Assembly: GCF_001431645.1 (NCBI RefSeq) | Contig: NZ_LLXU01000056.1 | Span: forward strand, 1 to 64,000 | DNA from: Stenotrophomonas panacihumi | GTDB taxonomy: Bacteria > Pseudomonadota > Gammaproteobacteria > Xanthomonadales > Xanthomonadaceae | Direction: 5' to 3' | Length of the DNA: 64,000 bases | Part shown: one piece after another, positions 38,702 to 47,153 of the stretch | Numbering within the stretch: position 1 is the first letter of the stretch | How the letters are laid out: every line of letters begins with the position of its first letter | Program-made: the position numbers and the translations under genes | Notes under the pieces: model-generated | Seen by the model: only the letters and a program-made list of their open reading frames with translations | What the model was told of the DNA's origin: nothing | Databases searched by the model: none

Positions 38702-39316
38702 ATGATCACCCTGATCCTGATCGCCATCACCGCCATCGTTTCGTGGATGGCGTTTTCCAACCGCAAGCTGGCCGACCGGCTGGTGCTGTGGCCGCCGGCC
38801 ATCGATCGCCGCCGCGAATACGACCGCCTGGTCACCTACGGCTTCGTGCATGCCGACTGGATGCACCTGATCTTCAACATGGTCACGCTGTATTTCTTCG
38901 GGCGCTCGATCGAATACGCCATGGTGCAGATCACCGGCACCTGGCTGACGTATCCGCTGTTCTACCTGGCCGCGCTGGTGGTCTCGATCCTGCCCAGCTA
39001 CCTGAAGAACCAGAAGAACCCGAACTACATCAGCCTGGGCGCTTCCGGCGCGGTGTCGGCGGTGCTGTTCGCCTACATCCTGCTCGACCCGTGGACGCGG
39101 CTGTACCTGTTCTTCATCCCGATCCCGATCCCGGCGATCTTCTACGCCGTGTTCTATGTCGGCTACAGCATCTGGATGGACCGCCGTGGCGGGGACCGCA
39201 TCAACCACAGCGCGCACCTGGCCGGCGCCGCCTTCGGCGTGCTGTTCATGGTGGCGATGGCGCCGGGCGTGGTGCCGGCGTTCCTGGCGCAGCTTTCGCG
39301 CGGCGCGGGCAACTGA
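38702..39316 (+). CDS. Rhomboid family intramembrane serine protease
   Basis: A 204-residue protein with six predicted membrane segments. The rhomboid catalytic dyad is present: Ser 115 in GASGAVSA and His 172 in NHSAHLAGAAFG. VTYGFVHADWMHLIFNMVTLYFFG near residues 45-68 carries the conserved HxxxN pair. Rhomboids cleave membrane-anchored substrates; the target here is unknown. It starts 15 bases after the POT transporter stop, so they are likely co-transcribed. Confidence 0.92.
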   Translation: MITLILIAITAIVSWMAFSNRKLADRLVLWPPAIDRRREYDRLVTYGFVHADWMHLIFNMVTLYFFGRSIEYAMVQITGTWLTYPLFYLAALVVSILPSYLKNQKNPNYISLGASGAVSAVLFAYILLDPWTRLYLFFIPIPIPAIFYAVFYVGYSIWMDRRGGDRINHSAHLAGAAFGVLFMVAMAPGVVPAFLAQLSRGAGN

Positions 39317-39372
39317 AACAGCGGGGGAACCGCCCGCCACGACGGGCGGACGGCCCCCCCCCTTGAGCGAAC

Positions 39373-39570
39373 TCAGGCGGCGGTGCGGTTGAACACCGTG
39401 CCGGCCTTGCCTTCGGTGACGGCGTAGGCGCCCAGCAGGCGCTCGTAGACTTCATGGGTCAGCTGGTCGAACTCGCGGCCGCCGGTGTGGCCGCTGACCA
39501 CCAGCTGGAACAGGCCTTCCAGCAGGGAGCTGTCCGGATCGCGCTGCGAGGGGGTGGTGTCGATGCTCAT
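39373..39570 (-). CDS. Small conserved-looking protein of unknown function
   Basis: A 65-residue soluble protein. It is preceded by a strong GGAGAGG ribosome binding site 6 bases before the ATG, which supports a real gene. The middle contains GLFQLVVSGHTGGREFDQLTHEV and the end is short and neutral. No membrane segment or family recognised. Divergent from the GNAT gene across 203 bases. Confidence 0.6.
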   Translation of the reverse strand: MSIDTTPSQRDPDSSLLEGLFQLVVSGHTGGREFDQLTHEVYERLLGAYAVTEGKAGTVFNRTAA

Positions 39571-39773
39571 GCGCTACCTCTCCGTCGGTATCTGTGATGG
39601 AAGCCGCAATTCCCGTGCCAACCCTTTCGGGGCTTCCGCAGGCCTTATCGGCCGCCCGGGCGGTGACTTGAGGGCTGAAAGTGACGCGATGCGTCGGCTT
39701 CGCGCCCGCGGCTTCACGCCGGGGTCGCGGGCCGGTGCCGACAATCCCCGCCGATGACAGGGGGTCAACGCGC

Positions 39774-40061
39774 ATGAACGACACAGCCGGGCCGGTGGTC
39801 CGCCATGACGAGGCGGCACGGCAATTCGTGGTCGATCTCGACGGCCACCGGGGTGAACTGGATTACGAACTGGAAGGGGGCGTGATGCGCCTGGTGCACA
39901 CCGGCGTGCCGGCGCAGATCGGCGGGCGCGGCGTGGCCGCGAATCTGGTCCGGAATGCGCTGGATTTCGCCCGTGCCCGGGGCTACAAGGTGCGCGCGGA
40001 GTGTTCGTATGCAGCGGCCTGGATGCAGCGGCATCCGGAACAGCAGGACCTGCTCGGCTGA
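39774..40061 (+). CDS. Small GNAT-like acetyltransferase (YidJ/Gcn5 short type)
   Basis: A 95-residue protein of the short GNAT_acetyltr group, with HTGVPAQIGGRGVAANLVRNALDFARARGYKV (about 41-73), where the QIGGRGVA loop is the acetyl-CoA pyrophosphate site, and a C-terminal SYAAAWMQRHPEQQDL. Members of this size acetylate unknown small molecules or proteins. Start at ATG 39774, preceded by GGTCAACGCGC, a weak ribosome binding site. Confidence 0.85.
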   Translation: MNDTAGPVVRHDEAARQFVVDLDGHRGELDYELEGGVMRLVHTGVPAQIGGRGVAANLVRNALDFARARGYKVRAECSYAAAWMQRHPEQQDLLG

Positions 40062-40095
40062 GCCGGGCGGCAGACACGGAATCGAGGAGTCGAGA

Positions 40096-40953
40096 ATGAA
40101 GCAGTGGCGTGCGAAGGGCGGGGCAGCGGCGTGGATCGGCATGGCGGTGTTGGCGGTGGCCCTGGCGGCCTGCCAGCGCGAGCCGGCCGAACCGGCGCAG
40201 GCGGACAAGGCCGCCCCGGCGATGGACAACACCCCCGCGGCGAGCGCGCCGGCGGCCGCGGACACCGCCGGCCCGCTGAAGGACGTGATCGAGCACGACC
40301 CGCGCTATGTGGTGGGCATCAGCTATCCGCCGGGGCTGGAGCGCTACCCGGGCCTGGCCACCGCGGTGCGCCAGTACGGCGATGCGGCGCGCGCGGAACT
40401 GATGCAGGCGGTGGAAGGGCTGGGCAACGACAAGCCGACCGCGCCTTATGAACTCTCGCTGGCCTTCCAGCAGGTGCTCGACACCCCGGCGGTGGTCGCC
40501 ATTGCCGCCGACGGCAGCCGCTACACCGGCGGGGCGCACGGCGAGCCGCTGGTGGCGCGCTTTGTCTGGCTGCCGGGCCGCAACGAGCTGCTGACCGCCG
40601 ACAAGCTGATCCCGAACGCCGCGGGCTGGGGCACGGTAGGCCAGTACGTGGCCACGCAGTTGCATGACGCCGCCGCGCAGCGCACCGTCGCCGACAAGCT
40701 GGAGCCGTCCGACGCCGAAGCGCTGCTCAAGAACGCCGACAAGTCGATTGCCGAGGGCACCGCCGCCGAAGCCGACAACTTCGCGCAGTTCGTGCCGGTG
40801 CTCGACGGCGCCGGCAAGATTGCCGCGCTGCGCTTCGTGTTCCCGCCGTACCAGGTGGGGCCGTACTCGGACGGCACGCAGACCGCCGACGTCCCTGCCG
40901 CGGTGCTGCGCCCGCTGGTCGCCCCCGAATACACCGAGCTGTTCGCCCCCTAG
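40096..40953 (+). CDS. DUF3298/DUF4163 lipoprotein
   Basis: A 285-residue predicted lipoprotein (lipobox VALAAC, Cys near 26) with a Pro/Ala-rich linker, then a domain with YVVGISYPPGLERYPGLA (about 71-88) and a second with GGAHGEPLVARFVWLPGRNELLTADKLI. This is the DUF4163-DUF3298 layout also seen in RsiV-like proteins, which in Bacillus respond to lysozyme; a similar role here is not shown. Start at ATG 40096 with GAGGAG upstream. Confidence 0.85.
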   Translation: MKQWRAKGGAAAWIGMAVLAVALAACQREPAEPAQADKAAPAMDNTPAASAPAAADTAGPLKDVIEHDPRYVVGISYPPGLERYPGLATAVRQYGDAARAELMQAVEGLGNDKPTAPYELSLAFQQVLDTPAVVAIAADGSRYTGGAHGEPLVARFVWLPGRNELLTADKLIPNAAGWGTVGQYVATQLHDAAAQRTVADKLEPSDAEALLKNADKSIAEGTAAEADNFAQFVPVLDGAGKIAALRFVFPPYQVGPYSDGTQTADVPAAVLRPLVAPEYTELFAP

Positions 40954-40966
40954 CCGGAAGCCCGCC

Positions 40967-42085
40967 ATGCCCGAGCGCCTGCGCAACCGAGTCGAGAGCC
41001 TGCTCGCCGAGGCGGGGGTGGAGGTGGGCGGGCAGCGGCCGCAGGACATCCAGGTCCACGACCCGCACTGGTATGCGCGCGTGCTGGCGCAGGGCTCGCT
41101 CGGCCTGGGCGAGAGCTACATGGACGGGTGGTGGGACGCCAACGCGCTCGACGTGTTCCTGCTGCACCTGATGCGCGCGCGCCTGGACGAGCGCGTGCAC
41201 GGCTGGGGCGAGATCGGCGACGCCCTGCGCGCGCGGCTGTTCAACCTGCAGGCCGGCGGCGGCAGCTACGAGGTCGGCCGCCGGCATTACGACCTCGGCA
41301 ACGACCTGTACCAGGCGATGCTCGGCCAGCGGTTGGTCTACAGCTGCGGTTACTGGGCGCAGGCGCGCGACCTGGATGCCGCGCAGGAGGCCAAGCTCGA
41401 CCTGATCTGCCGCAAGCTCGGCCTGCGCGCCGGCCAGCGCGTGCTGGACATCGGCTGCGGCTGGGGCGAGGCGCTGAAGTTCGCCGCCGAACGCTATGGC
41501 GTGAGCGGCGTGGGCATCACCATTTCGGCCGAGCAGGCGCAGTTCGCGCGCGAGCTGTGCGCCGGGCTGCCGATCGAGATCCGCCTGCAGGATTACCGAG
41601 AGGTGGACGAGCGTTTCGACGCGGTGTTCTCGGTGGGCATGTTCGAGCACGTGGGCGACAAGAACTACGCGGCCTACTTCGAGATGGCCCGGCGCTGCCT
41701 GCACCCGGAAGGCCTGTTCCTGCTGCACACCATCGGCACCAATATCAGCCGGCACCGCACCGACGCGTGGATCGCGCGCTACATCTTCCCCAATTCCATG
41801 CTGCCCTCGGCGCGGCAGGTCACCGAGGCCAGCGAAGGCCTGTTCGTGCTGGAGGACTGGCACAGCTTCGGCGCCGACTACGACCGCACCCTGCAGGCCT
41901 GGCGCGACAACGTGGAGGCCGCCTGGCCCCGGCTCGACGCGCAGCGCTACGACGAGCGCTTCCGCCGCATGTGGCGCTTCTACCTCTCGGCCTCGATGGC
42001 GAGCTTCCGCTGCCGGCATGCGCAGCTGTGGCAGCTGGTGCTCTCGCCGGAGGGCGTGCCGGGCGGGTACCGGGCGCCGCGATAG
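40967..42085 (+). CDS. cfa: Cyclopropane-fatty-acyl-phospholipid synthase
   Basis: A 372-residue SAM-dependent enzyme that cyclopropanates unsaturated phospholipid acyl chains. The N-terminal lipid-binding region has GLGESYMDGWWD (about 46-57); the methyltransferase domain has VLDIGCGWGEALKFAA (about 158-173) and HYDLGNDLYQAML, and YFEMARRCLHPEG with IFPNSMLPSARQ. Start at ATG 40967, 13 bases after the DUF3298 stop, so the two probably share a transcript. Confidence 0.95.
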   Translation: MPERLRNRVESLLAEAGVEVGGQRPQDIQVHDPHWYARVLAQGSLGLGESYMDGWWDANALDVFLLHLMRARLDERVHGWGEIGDALRARLFNLQAGGGSYEVGRRHYDLGNDLYQAMLGQRLVYSCGYWAQARDLDAAQEAKLDLICRKLGLRAGQRVLDIGCGWGEALKFAAERYGVSGVGITISAEQAQFARELCAGLPIEIRLQDYREVDERFDAVFSVGMFEHVGDKNYAAYFEMARRCLHPEGLFLLHTIGTNISRHRTDAWIARYIFPNSMLPSARQVTEASEGLFVLEDWHSFGADYDRTLQAWRDNVEAAWPRLDAQRYDERFRRMWRFYLSASMASFRCRHAQLWQLVLSPEGVPGGYRAPR

Positions 42086-42128
42086 CGGCCGACACCGTTC
42101 CACCGCCGGAACGACTTCGTTCACAAGA

Positions 42129-42150
42129 ATATAGTTCAGAAGTGTAATAT
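42129..42150. promoter_or_regulatory. AT-rich promoter/operator region before the MarR efflux operon
   Basis: In this GC-rich genome the stretch starting ATATAGTTC and ending GTGTAATAT stands out. It holds a TAATAT -10 candidate (42145-42150) and an imperfect inverted layout (ATAT at each end), as expected for a MarR site. It lies 31 bases before the MarR start; autorepression is the natural reading. Confidence 0.4.
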
Positions 42151-42181
42151 ACGGGTCTGGCCTAAACCCCCCCCAGCCCCC

Positions 42182-42676
42182 ATGAGCAGCTTCGAACCCG
42201 TCGAACGACGCCTGGCCGTCACCTGCGAGCGCTACCCCGCGTTCCCGCGCGAGCCGGCGGTGCTCGTGCGCCTGATCAAGCACCTCTACAAGCGCATCCA
42301 CGCCAACGCCAACGGCCTGCTCAAGCCCTACGGGATCACCCATCCCGAGTACGACGTGCTGATGATGATGTACGGCACGCCGGACCAGTCGCTGACCCCC
42401 ACCCAGGTGGCCGAGGCCGCGGGCGAGAAGTCCGCCAACGTCACCCGCCTGACCGACCAGCTCTGCGAGAAGGGGCTGATCAGCCGCGCCATGCACGAGG
42501 AGGACCGCCGCAAGGTCACCCTCACCCTGGAGCCGGCCGGCGTGGCGCTGATCGAACGCATGCTCCCCGACATCTGCGTGCTGCTCGATACCGAAGTCGG
42601 CGCGCTGGGCGAGGCCGAACAGCTGCGGCTGGAGAAGCTGCTCAAGAAGATGCTCGAAGGCATGGAAGGCCTGTAA
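42182..42676 (+). CDS. MarR family transcriptional regulator
   Basis: A 164-residue winged-helix regulator with the MarR core at about 30-140: YGITHPEYDVLMMMYG, LTPTQVAEAAGEKSANVTRLTDQLCEKGLI (recognition helix region) and the wing EEDRRKVTLTLEPAG. It is first in an operon with FUSC, DUF1656 and HlyD efflux genes, so it probably senses an aromatic acid or similar toxic compound and derepresses the pump. Confidence 0.93.
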   Translation: MSSFEPVERRLAVTCERYPAFPREPAVLVRLIKHLYKRIHANANGLLKPYGITHPEYDVLMMMYGTPDQSLTPTQVAEAAGEKSANVTRLTDQLCEKGLISRAMHEEDRRKVTLTLEPAGVALIERMLPDICVLLDTEVGALGEAEQLRLEKLLKKMLEGMEGL

Positions 42677-42700
42677 CACCCCTTTCCCAGGCAAGACACG

Positions 42701-44824
42701 ATGTCCACCGTTCCCCTTCCATCCGCCGCCCCGCGGCGCGAGGCGCTTTGGCAATTCCTCCGCGAGGAGGGCGACGCCTGGCTGTTCATCGCGCGCACGG
42801 TGCTGTCGTATTTCATCGCGCTGTGGCTGGCGATGCGGCTGCAGCTGCCTTCGCCCAACACCGCGGCGATGACCACCATCATCGTCATGCACCGCCAGTC
42901 CGGCATGGTGCTGGCCAAGAGTTTCTACCGCGTGTTCGGCACGCTGGCCGGCGCGGCCGCCGCGCTGGTCATCGTCGGTGCGTTCCCGCAGCAGCGCGAG
43001 CTGTTCCTCGGCGCGATGGCGCTGTGGATCGGCCTGTGCGCCGGTGGCGCCACGCTGTATCGCAACTTCAAGTCCTATGCGTTCGTGCTGGCCGGTTACA
43101 CCGCGGCGATCATCGCGCTGCCGGTGATCGATGCGCCGGGCGGGGTGTTCGAATCGGCGATGTACCGCATCACCGAGCTGATGCTCGGCCTGCTGGTGAG
43201 CGCGGTGGTCAACGACGTGGTGTTCCCGGTGCGCGTGCGCGACACCCTGCGCCAGACCGCGCGCCAGCAGTACCGCCATTTCATCGGTTTCATGCGCGGC
43301 AGCACCGGCGGGGCGATCGCGCGCGCGGACATGGAGAAGGCGCACCTGCGTTTCGTGCGCGATGCGGTGACGCTGGAAGACCTGCGCAGTTCGGTGATCT
43401 TCGAAGACCCGCAGGCGCGCTCGCGCAGCGCACACATGGAGCTGGCCAACCAGCGCTTCATGGCGGTGTCCACCAGCTTCCAGTCGCTGCACCACCTGCT
43501 CAACCGCCTGCAGCGCAATGGCGGGCAAGCGGCGGCGGCTGCGGTCATCGCGCTGTACCGCCCGCTCGGCGAGGCGCTGGGCGACGCGGTGCCTTCGCGC
43601 GCGCTGCTGCGCCGCCTGCGCACCGCGCGCCACGAGATGCCGGCGCAGGCCGCCGCGGCGGTGGCCACGCTGGATGCGGCGCGCGCGGAGGATTTCGAAG
43701 TCGGCGCCGGCCTGGTGCAGCGTTTCGCCCGCGAGCTGGAGCTGTACGTGATCTCGCAGCTGGACCTCGGCGGCGAGCGCATTGCCGGCGACCTGGTCGA
43801 GCGCGCGCGTTTCTTGCGCGGCAACGATTTCGCCGGCGCCGCGCTGGCCACCGTGCGCACCGTGGCGACGATGGCGCTGCTGGCGGTGTTCTGGATCGGC
43901 ACGGCGTGGCCGATGGGCGCCAATGCGATGCTGCTGGCGACCATCTTCTCCGGCCTGTTCGCCACCTCGCCGGGCCCGGTGCGCGTCACCCTCAAGGTCG
44001 CCTTCGGCTACCTCGGCGGCATGGTCGCCGGTTTCCTGTGCGTGTTCTTCGTGCTGACCCGCATCGACGGCTTCCCGCTGCTGGTGGCCAGCCTGCTGCC
44101 GTTCTTCATGGTCGGCGCCTATTTGTTCACGCGGCCGGCACTGTCGCTGTTCGGGCTGGGCTGCTGCATGGGCCTGGCCTACATCCTGGCGATCACCAAC
44201 CCGATGGTGTTCAACCCAGTGCACTTCATCAACGACGGCATCGCGCAGATCCTCGGCCTGGGCGCGGTCGTGCTGATGTTCGGACTGGTACCGCCGGCCA
44301 TCGGCAGCGCGTGGCTGCGCCGTCGGCAGATGGCTGCGTTGCGCGGGCAGGTGGCGCTGGCCGCCGCGGCGCCACTGCCGGGCCTGCGCTACCGCTTCGA
44401 GAGCGTCAATCGCGATTTGTTCCAGCAGATCGTCACCCAGACCGTGGCCGGCAGCGACGAATCGCGCCAGCTGCTGTCGTGGGCGCTGGCGGTTCACGAG
44501 ACGGGGCGGGCGATCATCGAGCTGCGCCACGACCATCGCGACCAGCCGCTGCCGCCGAAGCTCGAAGCCGCCGCCGACGCCGCGGTCACCGCGCTGGGGC
44601 GCTTCTTCCAGCAACCCTCGTCGCCGGCGTACGCAGCCGCGCTCGCCGCGGTCGATGCCGCGCTGGCCTGCGCGCGCACCGCGCCGGGCGAAAGCGTCGC
44701 GTTGCCGTTCGTGCGCGAACACCTGCACCTGATCCGCCTGGCCCTGGTCGACGACCAGTCGGTCATGGCCCGCTACATGCCCGCCCCGGTGGCGGCCACG
44801 GAGACCGTTCCCCATGCCTCGTGA
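42701..44824 (+). CDS. FUSC family efflux protein (AaeB-like)
   Basis: A 707-residue inner-membrane protein with two clusters of about five to six membrane segments (residues 20-180 and 375-520) separated by soluble regions, typical of the FUSC/AaeB family that exports aromatic carboxylic acids. The motif NTAAMTTIIVMHRQSGMVLAKS (about 49-70) matches the family core. It overlaps the DUF1656 gene by 11 bases. MarR precedes it by 24 bases. Confidence 0.9.
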   Translation: MSTVPLPSAAPRREALWQFLREEGDAWLFIARTVLSYFIALWLAMRLQLPSPNTAAMTTIIVMHRQSGMVLAKSFYRVFGTLAGAAAALVIVGAFPQQRELFLGAMALWIGLCAGGATLYRNFKSYAFVLAGYTAAIIALPVIDAPGGVFESAMYRITELMLGLLVSAVVNDVVFPVRVRDTLRQTARQQYRHFIGFMRGSTGGAIARADMEKAHLRFVRDAVTLEDLRSSVIFEDPQARSRSAHMELANQRFMAVSTSFQSLHHLLNRLQRNGGQAAAAAVIALYRPLGEALGDAVPSRALLRRLRTARHEMPAQAAAAVATLDAARAEDFEVGAGLVQRFARELELYVISQLDLGGERIAGDLVERARFLRGNDFAGAALATVRTVATMALLAVFWIGTAWPMGANAMLLATIFSGLFATSPGPVRVTLKVAFGYLGGMVAGFLCVFFVLTRIDGFPLLVASLLPFFMVGAYLFTRPALSLFGLGCCMGLAYILAITNPMVFNPVHFINDGIAQILGLGAVVLMFGLVPPAIGSAWLRRRQMAALRGQVALAAAAPLPGLRYRFESVNRDLFQQIVTQTVAGSDESRQLLSWALAVHETGRAIIELRHDHRDQPLPPKLEAAADAAVTALGRFFQQPSSPAYAAALAAVDAALACARTAPGESVALPFVREHLHLIRLALVDDQSVMARYMPAPVAATETVPHAS

Positions 44825-45011
44825 GATCGCCCTCGGCGGCACCCTCGTGCCGAGCCTGCTGCTGCTGTTCGTCGCCATGCTGGCGGTGTTCTGGGGGCTG
44901 GACTGGGTCGCCGGCCGCTATCACCTCTACCGGCATGTCTGGCATCCGTCGTTGTTCCGCATCGCCGTTTTCCTCGTCCTGTTCAGCAGCGTCGCGCTGC
45001 TCCTGCTGTGA
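44814..45011 (+). CDS. DUF1656 small membrane protein (AaeX-like)
   Basis: A 65-residue protein with two hydrophobic helices (about 10-28 and 45-64) and the family start REIALGGTLVPSLLL. DUF1656 proteins sit between FUSC and HlyD genes in AaeXAB-type pumps and are thought to be accessory subunits. Its start overlaps the FUSC stop by 11 bases, and the adaptor gene follows within 10 bases. Confidence 0.9.
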   Translation: MPREIALGGTLVPSLLLLFVAMLAVFWGLDWVAGRYHLYRHVWHPSLFRIAVFLVLFSSVALLLL

Positions 45012-45019
45012 GCCTCCCC

Positions 45020-46024
45020 ATGAATCCCCGCCTGTTGTCGCTGATGCGTTTCTGCCTGACCGCCGTGGTCGTCCTGATTGCCGTGGCGGTGGCCATGGCG
45101 CTGTGGAAGCACTACATGTATTCGCCCTGGACGCGCGACGGCCGCGTGCGCGCCGAAGTGGTGCGCGTGGCGCCGGATGTCGCCGGGCTGGTGACCGAAG
45201 TCGCGGTAAAGGACAACCAGCAGGTGCGCAAGGGCGAGCTGCTGTTCGTCATCGACCAGGCGCGCTACCGCTTCGAGCTGGACAAGGCGCAGGCCAACCT
45301 CGCCGCCGCGCAGGCCGCCGCGCGCGCGGCGGGTGCCAGCATCCAGGCCGCTGGTGCCAGTGCCGCCGAACAGGCCGCCAACCTGGTGAAGTACCAGACC
45401 CAGTACGAGCGCCGCCAGCGCATCCAGGGCAGCCTGATTTCCGATGAATCGCGCAGCGACGCGCTGGCCGCGGCCAATGCCGCGCGTGCCGGCGTGGCGC
45501 AGGCCAACGCCAGCCAGCGCCAGGCCACCGCCGCGCAGCAGGAAGCCGTGGCCGCCGTCGCGCAGGCGCAGGTGGCGCTCGCCGCCGCTGCACTGAATCT
45601 CGAACGCACCGAAGTGCGCGCGCCGGTGGATGGCTACGTCACCAACCTCGACGTGCGCACCGGCGATTACGCCAATGCGGGCGCCGCGCGCGTGGCGGTG
45701 ATCGACCAGCATTCGTTCTGGATCTACGGCTACTTCGAGGAAACCAAGCTGCCTGCGCTGCATGTCGGCGACCCGGTCGAAGTGCGGCTGATGAGTGGCG
45801 GCGCGCAACTGCCGGGCACGATCGAAAGCGTCGCGCACGGCATCACCGACGCCGACAACCCGGCCGGTGGCGATCTGCTCGCCAACGTCGACCCGACCTT
45901 CAACTGGGTGCGCCTGGCGCAGCGCATCCCGGTGCGCGTGCACATCGATGCCGACCACTTGCCGCAGGGCACGGTACTGGCGGCGGGCATGACCGCGACC
46001 GTGGTGGTGCATCCGCGCGGATAA
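45020..46024 (+). CDS. HlyD family periplasmic adaptor (AaeA-like)
   Basis: A 334-residue membrane fusion protein: one N-terminal helix (about 12-30), then YSPWTRDGRVRAEVVRVAPDVAGLV (lipoyl-like barrel), a long coiled coil (about 90-195, Ala/Gln-rich) and LNLERTEVRAPVDGYVTNLDVRTGDY that completes the barrel. It links the FUSC pump to an outer-membrane channel. A GTG at 45008 overlapping the previous stop is an alternative start. Confidence 0.92.
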   Translation: MNPRLLSLMRFCLTAVVVLIAVAVAMALWKHYMYSPWTRDGRVRAEVVRVAPDVAGLVTEVAVKDNQQVRKGELLFVIDQARYRFELDKAQANLAAAQAAARAAGASIQAAGASAAEQAANLVKYQTQYERRQRIQGSLISDESRSDALAAANAARAGVAQANASQRQATAAQQEAVAAVAQAQVALAAAALNLERTEVRAPVDGYVTNLDVRTGDYANAGAARVAVIDQHSFWIYGYFEETKLPALHVGDPVEVRLMSGGAQLPGTIESVAHGITDADNPAGGDLLANVDPTFNWVRLAQRIPVRVHIDADHLPQGTVLAAGMTATVVVHPRG

Positions 46025-46078
46025 GCGTGGGGCCAGTGCGTGAACCGCATCACGCAAGCGCGGTCTTCACGCGCGGGC

Positions 46079-46134
46079 TGTCAACGCCACGCCGACGCAT
46101 GGCGTTGACAGTTTTCCGCGCGGGCCGGTAAGGT
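46079..46134 (+). promoter_or_regulatory. Promoter and candidate operator of the bacteriocin module
   Basis: The -35 TTGACA is at 46105-46110 and a -10-like TAAGGT at 46129-46134 (18-base spacing). A perfect 11-base inverted repeat, TGTCAACGCCA (46079-46089) and TGGCGTTGACA (46100-46110), with a 10-base loop ends exactly on the -35, a typical repressor arrangement. No terminator T-run follows, so I favour an operator over a terminator of the upstream gene. Confidence 0.5.
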
Positions 46135-46253
46135 GCCCGCGAAGTCACTGTTTGCCCGCAAGGGCCGCGATGCTGGGGAGCCTCGTGCAGTGATGGTGGA
46201 TGGCTCGCAATGGGGAACAAGGACATGCAAACCTCAAGGATGGGGGCGCGGCG

Positions 46254-47153
46254 ATGACCGCGGCCATGATTCAGACCGTGGGCTTGAGTCACGCCTACAG
46301 TGAAAATGCCGGTGTGTGGGACCTCGACCTGGCCGTGCCGTCGGGGGCCATCTACGCTTTTCTCGGCCCGAACGGCGCGGGCAAGACCACCACGATCCGA
46401 CTGCTGCTCGGCCTTTTGCGCGCCACGCGCGGCCAGGTGCTCATCGATGGCGCGCCGCGTTCGGAAGATCCGCGCGCGGTGCCGCATATCGGTTCGATGG
46501 TCGAGGGGCCTTCGTTGTATCCGCACCTCAGCGGTCGCGAGAACCTGCGGATCACCGCGCTGCTGCTGGGCTGCGCGCGGTCGCAGATCGACGACGCGCT
46601 GCGCACGGTAGGCCTGCTCGATGCGGCCGAACGCCTGGTCAAACACTATTCGCTGGGCATGCGCCAGCGGCTCGGGCTGGCGCTGGCGCTGCTCGGTCGT
46701 CCGCGCCTGCTCGTGCTCGATGAACCGAGCAACGGCCTTGATCCGCCAGGCATGGCGGACATGCGTTCGCTGATGCGCACGCTGGTGCGTGAGCAGGGCA
46801 TGACGATCTTTCTTTCCAGCCACTTGCTCGACGATGTCGAGAAGGTCGCCACGCACGTGGGCCTGCTGCACCAGGGCCGCTTGCTGGCGCAGGGCGAGCT
46901 GGAGACACTGCGCGCGCGGCAGTTGCGCGTGGAATGCGGCGACCTGGCGCGCGCCACCGCGCTGCTGGCGCAGGCCGGGCGCGCGGTGAAGCAGGCCGAT
47001 GGCGTGCTGCTGGTGGATGCGCCCGCCGAGGAAGCCGCCGCGATCAACCGCGAACTGGTGTTGGCCGGTATCGACGTGCACGCGCTGGGCGCGCGGCATG
47101 ACAGCCTGGAGCGGTTCTTCGCGCTGGCCACCGGCGAGGGGCAGGCCGCATGA
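46254..47153 (+). CDS. ABC transporter ATP-binding protein, candidate bacteriocin immunity
   Basis: A 299-residue ATPase: Walker A GPNGAGKTT (residues 36-44), signature YSLGMRQRLGLA near 136-147, Walker B LLVLDEPSNGLDP, and the H-loop SSH. The Gln in IGSMVEGPSLYPHLSGREN-type context marks the bacitracin/BcrA-like or ABC-2 exporter group. Its permease starts on the last bases (ATGA overlap). Being first in the module, it most likely protects the producer or pumps the peptide out of the membrane; this is inference from position. Confidence 0.9.
   Translation: MTAAMIQTVGLSHAYSENAGVWDLDLAVPSGAIYAFLGPNGAGKTTTIRLLLGLLRATRGQVLIDGAPRSEDPRAVPHIGSMVEGPSLYPHLSGRENLRITALLLGCARSQIDDALRTVGLLDAAERLVKHYSLGMRQRLGLALALLGRPRLLVLDEPSNGLDPPGMADMRSLMRTLVREQGMTIFLSSHLLDDVEKVATHVGLLHQGRLLAQGELETLRARQLRVECGDLARATALLAQAGRAVKQADGVLLVDAPAEEAAAINRELVLAGIDVHALGARHDSLERFFALATGEGQAA

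Noticed and set aside
40727..44878. 1383-codon open frame on the minus strand
   Set aside because: Antisense shadow of the cfa, marR and FUSC genes, rich in His/Gln/Arg runs with no domain.
46225..46257. 10-codon mini-ORF overlapping the ABC ATPase start
   Set aside because: It has an ATGA overlap with the ATPase gene but no conserved feature; leader-peptide control cannot be supported from sequence alone.
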